Source: Azohydromonas lata NBRC 102462
GTDB lineage: Bacteria; Pseudomonadota; Gammaproteobacteria; Burkholderiales; Burkholderiaceae_C
DNA length: 64,000 nucleotides
Direction: 5' to 3'
NCBI RefSeq assembly: GCF_001571085.1
Contig: NZ_BCTC01000016.1
Coordinates: 28,393-92,392, forward strand
How positions within the stretch are numbered: the first letter of the stretch is position 1; the number at the start of each line of letters is the position of its first letter. Shown one piece after another: positions 1-8,696 of the stretch. The translations under genes and the position numbers were made by a program. The notes under the pieces are model-generated. The model was not told the origin of the DNA. It saw nothing but the letters and a program-made list of their open reading frames with translations, and did not search any database.

Positions 1-204
1 TATCCAAGGGCATGCGCGGGCCATCCGACATGAACACGCAGCAACTAGGCGGTGTGGCCGCTAGCTTCGGTTGTAGCGTATCGGGATCAGCTTTCGTTCG
101 TAACTTCCATCAGGGGCAAACCCGAGCAGCTGGGCTGCCGCCAAGGGATCAAAAACGCGATTAAATTTTCTGACTCGAAAAATGTATGAGATTGTCGCAG
201 CAAC

Positions 205-504
205 TCATAACGACTCTGGTTTACCAAGCAACGGTGCGATTACCTCTGCCAGCGTCAAGTCGTAGTACCGCGCAATCTGCATGAGCTGCGGCAGCGTCCA
301 GTCCACCGTGCCCTTGACAAGCCGGTGCGAGTGCGAATAGCTCATCCCCAGGATTTCCTGGACTGTCCGCGACTGCTGGCGGTGTTGCACGCCCCGATTT
401 CGTAGGAAACGGCATACGCATGCCGCCACCCGCGCCCTATCAGGCGACAGGTCCAACTCGTTCATTGCGCTGGCGTCCTCCTCGGCTTGCGCAGATCCAA
501 ACAT
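205..504 (-). CDS. Small helix-turn-helix transcriptional regulator
   Basis: This 99-residue protein lies divergent to the transfer operon. Residues about 40-90 look like a helix-turn-helix: SRTVQEILGMSYSHSHRL is followed by a second helical stretch, LPQLMQIARYYDLTLAEV. I chose the ATG at 504 because GGGAGA lies just upstream; an internal ATG at 465 would give an 86-residue form. Its position suggests that it controls the transfer genes starting at 672, perhaps through the palindrome at 645-664. No closer family assignment is possible by eye. Confidence 0.65.
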   Translation of the reverse strand: MFGSAQAEEDASAMNELDLSPDRARVAACVCRFLRNRGVQHRQQSRTVQEILGMSYSHSHRLVKGTVDWTLPQLMQIARYYDLTLAEVIAPLLGKPESL

Positions 505-644
505 CCGCTTCTCCCTTTCCCGGCTTCTTTGTGTTGCCTCGAAACAAACGGCCAGCGCTTGAAACGGCCAGCCTGCCTGTTAACCGATAGTTTCTCCCGC
601 AAGTTCCTGCCAGTGGATCGTTCGCTTCAAGGCGGCCATGATTG

Positions 645-664
645 AATTTCCTATTTAGGAAATT
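645..664. promoter_or_regulatory. Perfect palindrome over the ribosome binding site of the transfer operon
   Basis: AATTTCCTA and TAGGAAATT form perfect 9-base arms separated by TT. The right arm contains the AGGAAA Shine-Dalgarno and ends 7 bases before the ATG at 672. It could be an operator for the divergent regulator, or an RNA hairpin that hides the ribosome binding site. It is AT-rich inside GC-rich DNA. Confidence 0.6.
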
Positions 665-671
665 TCATATC

Positions 672-1211
672 ATGAAAGCAGTTGCCCTCCAGACCAAACA
701 AGTGCTGGGGGGCGCTTGCGCCGCCCTCGTGCTGGCTGCAACTTCCCCTGGAGCCCATGCTTTTGACAGCTGCAAAGTGCTGTTGTGTTTGGCGGGCCCA
801 TGGCAGTCGATCTCTGAATGCGTGCCCGATGTGACCGAGTTCCTGCGGTGCTGGTCTCGTGGGAAATGCTCCCTGTCGTGCTCCCAGGCTGGCACCGTGT
901 CCTGGGCCTCAAGTGCCAACTGCCCACCGCAGTACGGCCTCTATGAGTACGACGTCTACGGCCAGGCTACCTTGGTGGGTTGCACCAAAAGCGGCGTGAT
1001 TGACGTGAACTGGCAAGGCATGCCGAACTGGACGCGCGTGTGGTGGACCATGGGCGGCACTGAGGAGCCAGTCATCGAGTACAGCGATGCGGCCCGCTCC
1101 CTCCTCGGCGAACATGTGAATCCGCAGTTTGACGAGGACTACGCTACATGGTTGGCTAGTCAACCAAAACCAGCTGATAACTGCTACTTGTACGGGTGCA
1201 GCAGCCATTAA
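672..1211 (+). CDS. Secreted cysteine-rich protein, first gene of the transfer operon
   Basis: The start at 672 gives a clean signal peptide: positive MKAVALQTKQ, a hydrophobic ALVLAATS core and AHA-F as likely cleavage site. The mature part has about ten cysteines, suggesting disulfide bonding in the periplasm. Several tryptophans sit in the middle (NWTRVWWTMGG). The gene is 25 bases upstream of the virB1-like gene and co-directional, so an accessory role in the secretion channel or pilus is likely. I do not recognise the family. The frame is open further upstream to 642 but that extension has no signal-peptide character. Confidence 0.65.
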   Translation: MKAVALQTKQVLGGACAALVLAATSPGAHAFDSCKVLLCLAGPWQSISECVPDVTEFLRCWSRGKCSLSCSQAGTVSWASSANCPPQYGLYEYDVYGQATLVGCTKSGVIDVNWQGMPNWTRVWWTMGGTEEPVIEYSDAARSLLGEHVNPQFDEDYATWLASQPKPADNCYLYGCSSH

Positions 1212-1235
1212 GCACAAAGTGGTCGGAGTCGCCTC

Positions 1236-1730
1236 GTGGACCCCATCGCCGCGCTGCTTCCCTTGCTACCAATCTGCGCTCCAGCAGTCCACCCCGACAC
1301 GATTCTGCGGGTAGTCCATACAGAGTCTGGCTACAACGCTCTGGCCATCGGCATCAACGGCGCACGGCTTGAGCGACAGCCGCGAAATCTTGCCGAAGCC
1401 ATCGTCACGGCGCGCGAGCTTCGTCGCCTGGGCTACGACTTCGACGCCGGGGCGGCTCAGATCAATGTACGAAACTGGAAATGGCTCGGCCTCGATGAGG
1501 CGAGCGTCTTTGATCCCTGCAAAAACCTGAAAGCAGCACAAACAGTGCTGCTGGACTGCTTCAAGCGGGCACCCGCCGCGGACCCGCAAACGGCGTTGCG
1601 CCAGGCGTTGTCTTGCTACAACACCGGCAACCACCGCAATGGCTTCACGAATGGCTATGTCACGAAAGTCGTTCGTGCAACTGTTGCCTCTATCGTTGTT
1701 CCTGCAACTTCACAGGAGTCGCCACCATGA
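1236..1730 (+). CDS. virB1: VirB1-like lytic transglycosylase
   Basis: A 164-residue protein of the SLT (lytic transglycosylase) fold that would open peptidoglycan for the type IV secretion channel. The catalytic glutamate is in VVHTESGYN (about residue 30). The later motifs DAGAAQINVRNW and ALSCYNTGN match the GxxQIN and YNxG signatures of the family. It starts with GTG at 1236, and its stop overlaps the ATG of the pilin gene at 1727 (ATGA). No signal peptide is obvious with this start. Confidence 0.85.
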   Translation: MDPIAALLPLLPICAPAVHPDTILRVVHTESGYNALAIGINGARLERQPRNLAEAIVTARELRRLGYDFDAGAAQINVRNWKWLGLDEASVFDPCKNLKAAQTVLLDCFKRAPAADPQTALRQALSCYNTGNHRNGFTNGYVTKVVRATVASIVVPATSQESPP

Positions 1731-2086
1731 AAGTCAACGCCGTACGCCAGCTGCAGCAGTCCCAGTATTCCGTCCATGGCGATCCGCGGCCCGAAGCCGC
1801 GCCGGCACGGGCAGCCTACTGGCAACTGGCGCTGCTGGCGGCTTTTCTGGTGCTCACATCACTGCCGCAGGCAGCGCATGCAGGTCTGCCCGACCTTGAA
1901 GGAAAGGTCAACGACATCGTTACGTGGCTCCAGGCCGCTGGTATCGCCCTCTTCACCGCAGGAATCATGTGGGCAGGCTACCGCATGGTGTTCGCTGGCG
2001 CGCAGTTCCGCGACGTAAGCAACATTCTGTGGGGCGGTGTGCTCGCCGGCGGCGCTGCAGCCTTCGCGGCATGGCTGTTCTCGTGA
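1727..2086 (+). CDS. virB2: VirB2-like major pilin subunit
   Basis: A 119-residue pilin precursor. A hydrophobic signal region (about residues 30-50) ends at AAHAG, and the mature part has two hydrophobic helices (IALFTAGIMWAGYRMVF and GGVLAGGAAAFAAWLF), as in VirB2/TrbC. CAGGAGT precedes the ATG. It overlaps the virB1 stop by four bases and the next gene follows directly. The TraX-like protein encoded at 18324 may acetylate the processed pilin. Confidence 0.85.
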   Translation: MKVNAVRQLQQSQYSVHGDPRPEAAPARAAYWQLALLAAFLVLTSLPQAAHAGLPDLEGKVNDIVTWLQAAGIALFTAGIMWAGYRMVFAGAQFRDVSNILWGGVLAGGAAAFAAWLFS

Positions 2087-2091
2087 CTGCC

Positions 2092-2421
2092 ATGCGCGAG
2101 ATCATCTACAAGGGCGCCACGCGCCCACCGGTCATCTGGGGCGTGCCGATGCTGCCAGGCCTCGGAGCCGTAGGCGTCGGCAGTGTCGTCGCCGCGTGGA
2201 CCGCATACGCGTTGTCGTCCCCTTGGCCACTGGTTGTCACTTTCCTGCTGCTCGTACCGTTGCTGGGCTGGATGAAGATCGTCACGAAGAAGGACGACCA
2301 GCGCGTGATCCAGTATTTCTGCTGGATGCAGATGCAACTACTGCATCGCAACCGATCGCTCTGGAACGGCTGCCGCAGCTACTCGCCGATTGTCTACACA
2401 GGAGGCAAGGATGTCCTTTGA
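2092..2421 (+). CDS. virB3: VirB3-like inner-membrane protein
   Basis: This 109-residue protein opens with REIIYKGATRPPVIWGVP, close to the (Y/F)KGxTRPP signature of VirB3. Two hydrophobic helices follow (about residues 20-65). A GTG at 2083 overlapping the virB2 stop (GTGA) is an alternative start that would couple translation. The 3' end overlaps the VirB4 start at 2411. VirB3 works with VirB4 in pilus assembly at the inner membrane. Confidence 0.85.
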   Translation: MREIIYKGATRPPVIWGVPMLPGLGAVGVGSVVAAWTAYALSSPWPLVVTFLLLVPLLGWMKIVTKKDDQRVIQYFCWMQMQLLHRNRSLWNGCRSYSPIVYTGGKDVL

Positions 2422-4870
2422 CGAATCGAGGCGATGGCCGCTGGCACGCCAGGAGGTCACAGTCCCCGCGTTCGTCCCGTTAGGGGAAATGATCACGCCG
2501 AGCGTGAACAAGCTCCTGAACGGGGATTACGCGACGACCTGGGAGGTCGAGGCCATCCCTTTCGAGACTGCTGCTCCCGTCACCATCGAGGGGCGCCACA
2601 TTGCGAAGGTCAACTGGCTCAACTCGCTTCCCCCGTGCTTCTTGGTCCACGAGACGCGCGCTCAGTATTACGAGTACGACCGGCTAGATCCGGTTCGTGG
2701 TGAAGGCTACGCCGTCGTCTTCGACGAGGACCTGGCCAAGAGGCAGGCGCGCGAGCCTTACCTGACCAACAAGATCTTCATCACGCTTGTGCTGCGTCTG
2801 CAGCAGCCTCGGCGCAAGGGACGGTTCGGATTCCCACTGAGCCCGAACCGCAGCCGTGAGCAAATACTGCGGGACGAGATGCAAAACCTCCAGCTGCTGG
2901 AGGAGGCAGCTGCATCCTTCGAGCGCATGCTGCAGGCCTGGAGACCCCGCCGCTTGGCAGAGCGGGTGCAAGGCGGTGTGAAGTTCACCGAGTTCGGCGA
3001 GTTCGCATCCTTGGTAATCAACGGCCAATGGAGCCCAGTGCGCGCAGGGCGCGGTTCACTGCACAGGCGCATTCCCAATGCGCGTGCCTCGTTCCGCAAC
3101 GGGCAGGTCGAACTGCGCGGCATCGACACGGTGCGCTACGCCACGCTGCTGGACCCGCTGGAGTACGGCGACGGCGAGGTTGAGCCTGGAACCTTCAACG
3201 CCGCCCTGTACGAAGGCGTCGAGTACATCGAAACGCTCACCTTCGCTCCACTCAATCGCCACGATGGCGTGGAAAAGCTCAAGCTCATGCGGCGCCAGTT
3301 GCTGGCCTCACAGGACCCCGCCGCATCACAGATCGCAGCGATGGAGGAAGCGATCTCAGAGGCCAGCGACGGCCGCGGGAAGATCGGCGAATTTCACTGC
3401 AGCTATGCCGTGTTCGCCGACACGCCCCAGGACTCGAAGCGCAATGCCTCGCGCTTGGCCAGCGCCATCGGCGAGTTGACGGGCATCCGACTGGTCAGGA
3501 TCGACTTGCTTGCCGACCGAGCTTGGTACGCGCAATGTCCGGGCAACTCGTGCTGGCGCGCCCGCAAGGCGCACCTGACCACGCGGGCGTTTGCTGCTCT
3601 AGCCGCCAACCATGGCTTCTATCAAGGTAAACGTGATGGGAATCCTTGGGGACAAGCTTTGCTGATGGCCAGGGCACGCAGCCGGCAGAAGGTGTGCGTC
3701 AACCTGCACAAGAGCCCGCCACACGAGGAGTCCGAAGGCAAGAAATACCCCGGAGCCACGTTGATTCTTGGTCCGAACGGCACAGGGAAGACGGTGCTCG
3801 AAGCGGCTTTCCTGCTGCAGAGCCGCCGTTGGAGTCCGGCGCCCGACATCATCGTGCTCGACAAAGACCGCAGCCTTGAACTGGCGGTACGGGCAATGCG
3901 GGGTAAGTACAAGCGCCTGGCTGTGGGCGAACCCACAGGTCTCAACCCCTTTCAATGGAAGGACACGCCGGCGCATCGTGCGTTCTGGCGCGCCCTAGTG
4001 CTGGCGATGGTGTACGACCCGACGCTGCCTGTAGCGACCACCGAGAAGAAGGAACTGGACGATGCGCTGGCAGCGATGAGCGGTCCGGATTTCGAAGTGG
4101 AAGACCGTGGCGTGAGCACGCTTTGTGGATTGCTGCCCAAGAGCGGCCCGAAGGGCGAATCATCCAGCATCCGTACCCGGCTCATGCGCTGGCAGGCTGG
4201 TGAGGAACTGGGCTGGGTTTTCGATGAGGCCCCGGACGACGTGCCTCACGACGCGCAGGTGGCGGGCTTCGACTACACGGAGTTCTTGCCGAAGGACGAG
4301 ATCCGCACGCCGGTGCTCATGGCACTGTTGCAGTACGCGGAAGACAAGATCGACGGTCGCCGCTTGATGCTCGTCATGGAGGAGGCCTGGAAGCCACTCA
4401 AGGACCCGGTGCTGGCTAGCTTTGCACACGACAAGGCGAAGACGATCCGCAAGAAGAACGGCCTGCCGATCTTCACGACACAGGAGCCAGGTGACCTGAG
4501 CAACGACAACGTGGGTGACACCTTGAGGTCGCAGGCCGCTTCCATCATCTGCTTCCCAGACCCGGGCTCAAGCCCGAAAGCCTACCTGGAAGGGCTTCGT
4601 CTCACTGAGGCTGAGTACGAGGTGGTGCGCACCTTGGGTCAGCACGGGGGGCGCTACTTCTTCTTCAAGCAGGGCGAGGCCAGCTGTGTCGTGGAGTTCG
4701 ACTTGACTGGCATGGACGAGCACATCTGGATGCTTTCAGGCGCCGAGGACAACGTGCGACTGCTCGATGGAATCCGCGGCGAAGTCGGTGATGACCCAGA
4801 CGACTGGATGCCGGTGCTGTTCCAGCGCATCCGGGAGCGGGAGTTGAACCACCAAAGGAGGTCCGCATGA
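2411..4870 (+). CDS. virB4: VirB4-like type IV secretion ATPase
   Basis: An 819-residue VirB4/TraC-family ATPase that powers pilus biogenesis and substrate transfer at the inner membrane. Walker A is GPNGTGKTV (about residue 455) and Walker B is RLMLVMEEAWKPL (about residue 650). The N-terminal 400 residues match the CagE/TrbE/VirB domain in length and layout. The start at 2411 follows GGAGGCAAGG. The stop overlaps the next gene by ATGA. Length is normal for the family. Confidence 0.93.
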   Translation: MSFDESRRWPLARQEVTVPAFVPLGEMITPSVNKLLNGDYATTWEVEAIPFETAAPVTIEGRHIAKVNWLNSLPPCFLVHETRAQYYEYDRLDPVRGEGYAVVFDEDLAKRQAREPYLTNKIFITLVLRLQQPRRKGRFGFPLSPNRSREQILRDEMQNLQLLEEAAASFERMLQAWRPRRLAERVQGGVKFTEFGEFASLVINGQWSPVRAGRGSLHRRIPNARASFRNGQVELRGIDTVRYATLLDPLEYGDGEVEPGTFNAALYEGVEYIETLTFAPLNRHDGVEKLKLMRRQLLASQDPAASQIAAMEEAISEASDGRGKIGEFHCSYAVFADTPQDSKRNASRLASAIGELTGIRLVRIDLLADRAWYAQCPGNSCWRARKAHLTTRAFAALAANHGFYQGKRDGNPWGQALLMARARSRQKVCVNLHKSPPHEESEGKKYPGATLILGPNGTGKTVLEAAFLLQSRRWSPAPDIIVLDKDRSLELAVRAMRGKYKRLAVGEPTGLNPFQWKDTPAHRAFWRALVLAMVYDPTLPVATTEKKELDDALAAMSGPDFEVEDRGVSTLCGLLPKSGPKGESSSIRTRLMRWQAGEELGWVFDEAPDDVPHDAQVAGFDYTEFLPKDEIRTPVLMALLQYAEDKIDGRRLMLVMEEAWKPLKDPVLASFAHDKAKTIRKKNGLPIFTTQEPGDLSNDNVGDTLRSQAASIICFPDPGSSPKAYLEGLRLTEAEYEVVRTLGQHGGRYFFFKQGEASCVVEFDLTGMDEHIWMLSGAEDNVRLLDGIRGEVGDDPDDWMPVLFQRIRERELNHQRRSA

Positions 4871-5265
4871 AATCCGTATTCATCACGGTGCTGATGCTAT
4901 GTGTGTCCGCAACGACTGCGCATGCCTTCAACAACGAGGCAATCAAGAAGCTTCCAGATGGGCGCCAGGAGGTTGAGTTACCACCCGGGCCGAAAACCAG
5001 CAAGCCTACCAACCGCGTACAGAAAGACCCCTGGCGCACAGACTACCTGCAGCCGTCATACGTCATCCAGACCAACACGGGGCTGCAGGAGTGTCCATGG
5101 ACGTGGGTTACCTCCAGCTGTCGCCCTTACGTCAAAGGTCGCGATACCCGCGCCCGAGGCTGGGTAGTGAAGTCTGGCGGGCGATGGCTGACCTGTCCGC
5201 GTCGAGACACCACGGCCGGCTGCCGCAACTACGGTGAACTGCCGGCCACATCGGTGCAAGACTGA
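4867..5265 (+). CDS. Small exported protein between virB4 and virB6
   Basis: A 132-residue protein with a clear signal peptide (MKSVFITVLMLCVSATTAHA). The mature part is basic and Pro/Arg-rich with four cysteines (CPWTWVTSSC, CPRRDTTAGC), suggesting two disulfides. It overlaps the virB4 stop by four bases, so it is translated with the secretion genes. Its place is where many systems carry VirB5, VirB7 or entry-exclusion genes, but VirB5 is elsewhere and there is no lipobox. I do not recognise the family. Confidence 0.7.
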   Translation: MKSVFITVLMLCVSATTAHAFNNEAIKKLPDGRQEVELPPGPKTSKPTNRVQKDPWRTDYLQPSYVIQTNTGLQECPWTWVTSSCRPYVKGRDTRARGWVVKSGGRWLTCPRRDTTAGCRNYGELPATSVQD

Positions 5266-5278
5266 AGGAGGCTTTGCT

Positions 5279-6298
5279 ATGGCTCTGATCGCATTGATTG
5301 GCTCTGAAATAGAAGGTGCGCTCAACAACTATGTGGGAGCCAATGTCTCAACGCTGATGGGCTGGCTGCTGCCCATGACGATTACTGCCGGCACGCTTTG
5401 GATTTTCATGTTCGGATTGGCCGTGAAGCGAGGCGACGTGACCGAGCCGGTGTCGGTTTTCATCGGAAAGATGGCAAAGAACATGCTCATCGTGGGCTTG
5501 GCCACGACCGCCACGCTCTACCAAGACTTGGTGGTGAGCAGCTACAACAGCGCAACGCTCGGCTTGGTCCAGTTGTTTCAGATCGCGGGCTCTGGTATGG
5601 CCTCTGCGACGAACTCGTGGGGGGCGCTCGATGCCTTCAATACCAGGGCAAGCGAGCTAGTGGGTGATGTGTGGAACGAGCTGAGCTTTGGCAAGGACAT
5701 GTTTGGCGGCATCGTTGCCATTGCCCTTTTTTCCTGCGGCAACGCGGCTTTCATTCTTGCCGCTTTCGTCGTGACGCTGGTCACGACCAGTTTGAGCAAG
5801 TTTCTGCTCATCGTTGGCCCCATTTTTATCTTGTTGGGGTTGTTCGAATCCACGCGTCGCTTTACGCATAACTGGATAGGAGCATTGGCTGGCCTCATTG
5901 TCGTGTCCGCGGTGGCCTTCTTTTGCCTGGGCCTTTCTCTGTTCCTCAATACAAAGATCGTGGACGCAGCACATACGGGCGTAGGCACGATCGACCTGCT
6001 CGGCGAAAGCGCCGTTTATTTCGCCATCGTCGCAGGGCTCGGCTTGGTGATGTGGCAATCACCGGGGTTCGCTTCTGGACTTACGGGCGGTGCGCCGACA
6101 CAAATGGGCATCGCAATGTTCACGCAGGTGATGACCATGCTGCGCAGCGGCGGTCGCGGCAATACACCGCCCAAGGAGCCTCCGCCCAACGCTGTGAACC
6201 GCGGCCCCAGCCGCGCCTACCAGGCAGGCGATGCGCTCGGCCGCGCCACTGGCTTCCAGCACCTCTACCAGCGCGTCGCGGCCAACCACCGCGGATAG
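5279..6298 (+). CDS. virB6: VirB6-like polytopic channel component
   Basis: A 339-residue membrane protein with at least five hydrophobic helices (for example residues 25-45, 60-80, 145-215 and 245-270), as in VirB6/TrbL. The start at 5279 follows AAGGAGG. The hydrophilic C-terminal tail (RGNTPPKEPPPNAVNRG) is typical. It would line the inner-membrane part of the DNA translocation path. Confidence 0.85.
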   Translation: MALIALIGSEIEGALNNYVGANVSTLMGWLLPMTITAGTLWIFMFGLAVKRGDVTEPVSVFIGKMAKNMLIVGLATTATLYQDLVVSSYNSATLGLVQLFQIAGSGMASATNSWGALDAFNTRASELVGDVWNELSFGKDMFGGIVAIALFSCGNAAFILAAFVVTLVTTSLSKFLLIVGPIFILLGLFESTRRFTHNWIGALAGLIVVSAVAFFCLGLSLFLNTKIVDAAHTGVGTIDLLGESAVYFAIVAGLGLVMWQSPGFASGLTGGAPTQMGIAMFTQVMTMLRSGGRGNTPPKEPPPNAVNRGPSRAYQAGDALGRATGFQHLYQRVAANHRG

Positions 6299-6331
6299 TT
6301 CTTCGTCCCTCCCTCAACAAAGGAGTTCACC

Positions 6332-7072
6332 ATGGCCAGTTCAAAGGGTCGCATGGTTCGCATTGCTGTTGCCGCTGCACTCGCTTGCGCTGGCAGCGCA
6401 TCGCATGCCGGCATACCGACGTACGACGTGGTTGACGACATGAACAGCAAGATGGCGATGGTCCAGTTCCTGGAGGAAGTCGCCAACCAGATCACACAGA
6501 TCGGTCACCAGATCACGCAGATCGAGCAGCTGCAAAGCACTCTCCAGAACATGAGCGGTTCGCGCATGCTTGGTAGCTTGCTGCGCAACGCCGGCCTCAA
6601 CAACTACGTCCCTCTGGATGCAGTGCAAAGAATTGCCAACGTCACGCAGCGCGGCTTTGACGGGCTTACTCCTGCCGCCAAGGCCATGCGCGACGCAGCC
6701 ACGGTCTACAACTGCACCGGTCTCTCAGATGAGACCCGGCGCCTGTGCGAGTCGCAACTGGCGCAGCCGTACCAGGGCAAAACGCTGTTGGATCAGGCCA
6801 TGGCGACGGCAGCCGGCCGCATGGCCCACATCGGCCAGCTTACCGATGCTATCGATGACACGGACGACCAGGCGGCCAAGCTCGAAATCGGAGCTCGCAT
6901 TGGTGCCGAGCAGGCGATGCTGCAGCAGGAGCAGACCCGTGTGCTGTTGCTGGGACAGCAGCTGGAAGCGCAGCGGCGCATCGAGGAGGCACAAAGGCGC
7001 GAGCGCATGGCGCAGATGATCCGTAACCGCGTTTCCATCGGCGACTTCATGACCCACGGGGTGGCACCGTGA
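6332..7072 (+). CDS. virB5: VirB5-like minor pilin / P-type mating pair protein
   Basis: A 246-residue exported protein. The signal peptide ends near SASHA-GIP, followed by long amphipathic helices rich in Gln and Glu (EVANQITQIGHQITQIEQLQ; C-terminal LEAQRRIEEAQRRERMAQ), as in VirB5/TrbJ. CAAAGGAG precedes the ATG. Its stop overlaps the virB8 start. VirB5 proteins sit at the pilus tip and help recognise recipient cells. Confidence 0.85.
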   Translation: MASSKGRMVRIAVAAALACAGSASHAGIPTYDVVDDMNSKMAMVQFLEEVANQITQIGHQITQIEQLQSTLQNMSGSRMLGSLLRNAGLNNYVPLDAVQRIANVTQRGFDGLTPAAKAMRDAATVYNCTGLSDETRRLCESQLAQPYQGKTLLDQAMATAAGRMAHIGQLTDAIDDTDDQAAKLEIGARIGAEQAMLQQEQTRVLLLGQQLEAQRRIEEAQRRERMAQMIRNRVSIGDFMTHGVAP

Positions 7073-7830
7073 AGGCCCTGAATGGTGATGCCGCGACGGT
7101 GTTGGAACCGCATCGCAGCGGCATGGGCATACCGCCCGTCATCCCCGAGGCGGTCAACTGGGACGTGGACAGCACGATGCTGCGCGAGCAATCCGAGCGG
7201 CGGGCTTGGAAAGTGGCCTGGGCAGGGTGGGGCGTTGCAGCGCTTGCCGTGATCGGCATGGCCGTGCAAGGGAAGCTGCGCGAGGAAGTGACCGTGCCCA
7301 TCAGGGTCAATGACGTCACTGGTGAAGTCTCAGTGGTGCAGCGCCTTACCGAACGCACGGTGCCCATCAACGATGCGCTGGACAAGCACCATCTGGCGCG
7401 CTACGTGTCCGCGCGCGAAGCCTACGCTTGGCGCTTCCTGCAGACCGACTACAAGACGGTTGGACGCATGAGCACGCCTCAGGTGTTTCAGCCCTACGAC
7501 GCGCAATTCCAAGGGGCCAACAAGCTCGACGACAGGCTCAAGGACACCGAGGAGCGCCGCGTCAAGATCGTCGGTGTTCGACTGGCTGGCGAGGTGCCGG
7601 GACTCAAGGATACGCGGCAAGCGGTCATCACCTACGACCTGCAGACCACGACCGTTGATCGGCCGACGCCTCAGGTGGTGCGATACCAGGCCACGGTGCA
7701 GTACGAGTACCGGCCCAAAGTGCTGATGCGTGAGCAGGACCGCCTGGAAAACCCACTCGGTTTCGTCGTGACGGCCTATCGAACTGACGCGGAGATCGCG
7801 ACCGCACCGCGCCCCGGAGCTCCGTCGTGA
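7069..7830 (+). CDS. virB8: VirB8-like assembly factor
   Basis: A 253-residue bitopic inner-membrane protein. A cytoplasmic N-terminus is followed by one helix (AWAGWGVAALAVIGMAV, about residues 47-65) and a periplasmic domain with the VirB8 features YVSAREAYAWRFLQTDY and RWxVTY-like strands (VVRYQATVQYEY). It is a scaffold that contacts VirB9 and VirB10. It overlaps virB5 upstream and virB9 downstream by four bases each. Confidence 0.88.
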   Translation: MKALNGDAATVLEPHRSGMGIPPVIPEAVNWDVDSTMLREQSERRAWKVAWAGWGVAALAVIGMAVQGKLREEVTVPIRVNDVTGEVSVVQRLTERTVPINDALDKHHLARYVSAREAYAWRFLQTDYKTVGRMSTPQVFQPYDAQFQGANKLDDRLKDTEERRVKIVGVRLAGEVPGLKDTRQAVITYDLQTTTVDRPTPQVVRYQATVQYEYRPKVLMREQDRLENPLGFVVTAYRTDAEIATAPRPGAPS

Positions 7831-8696
7831 GGGCCGCGCTGTGCGTCGCCGCGGTGCTGGCCGGGCCCGTGGCCTTCGCGGCGCAGGGCGACGCCGGCGC
7901 GATTCGCGAGGTGGAGTACGACCCAAGCACCGTACTGCACGTGCCTGTTGCGCGCGGCGTACCCACCCATCTGCAGTTGGAGCCGGGCGAGACCATCGTG
8001 TCGGCAGTGGTGGGCATCGGGGCCAGTTGCGATCAGCCAGAGCACCCCTGGTGCATCGAGTGGAAAGAAGGCGACAGCCGGATATTCGCCAAGCCACGCA
8101 AGGGCGCCGACCGACCCAACACGGTCGAGCTTGTCACGAACCGCCGCAGCATCAGCCTGCAGTTCGACGTCGTGGGCAAGAACCCGGCGCGGCGCGTGAC
8201 GGTACTCACGCGGAAGCCATCGCCGCCGGACCCGGCTCAGGCGCGAGCGGCGCAGATGACCGCCGCAGCGCTGTCCATGGCGCCGCGCCCTGAGGAGATT
8301 GTGGATCAGCGCATGGCGATGAGGCCTCAGGTGCGCAATGCCGAATACACCGTAGCACTGGGGCATGGCAGCGATGACCTGCGCCCACGCGCGATCTTTG
8401 ACGATGGGCGCTTCACCTATGTGCAGTTCACAGGCAACCGGGAAGTGCCGGCTGCGTTTCAGGTCAATCCGGACGGGTCCGAGCAGATCGTCAACGCCGG
8501 CATGGAAGGGGACTTTCTGGTGCTTGACCGCGTGCTGCGGAAGTTCGTGCTGCGCCTTGGTGGCGCTGTCGTTTCCGTGCGCAACGAGCTATTCGACGTC
8601 GAGGGGCGTGCACCGGTGGCGGGCACGTCCGCCGATGGTGTGCAACGAGTGGTGCGCAACCCGAAAACGGGTCAGTTTGAAGGAGAGCAGCCTTGA
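7827..8696 (+). CDS. virB9: VirB9-like outer-membrane core protein
   Basis: A 289-residue exported protein of the VirB9/TrbG family. The signal peptide is short (CVAAVLAGPVAFAAQG). The N-terminal domain has HLQLEPGETIVSAVVG, and the C-terminal domain has the characteristic PRAIFDDGRFTYVQF near residue 190. It would form the outer-membrane core ring with VirB10. GTG start at 7827 overlapping virB8; four-base overlap with virB10. No separate VirB7 lipoprotein is visible. Confidence 0.9.
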   Translation: MRAALCVAAVLAGPVAFAAQGDAGAIREVEYDPSTVLHVPVARGVPTHLQLEPGETIVSAVVGIGASCDQPEHPWCIEWKEGDSRIFAKPRKGADRPNTVELVTNRRSISLQFDVVGKNPARRVTVLTRKPSPPDPAQARAAQMTAAALSMAPRPEEIVDQRMAMRPQVRNAEYTVALGHGSDDLRPRAIFDDGRFTYVQFTGNREVPAAFQVNPDGSEQIVNAGMEGDFLVLDRVLRKFVLRLGGAVVSVRNELFDVEGRAPVAGTSADGVQRVVRNPKTGQFEGEQP

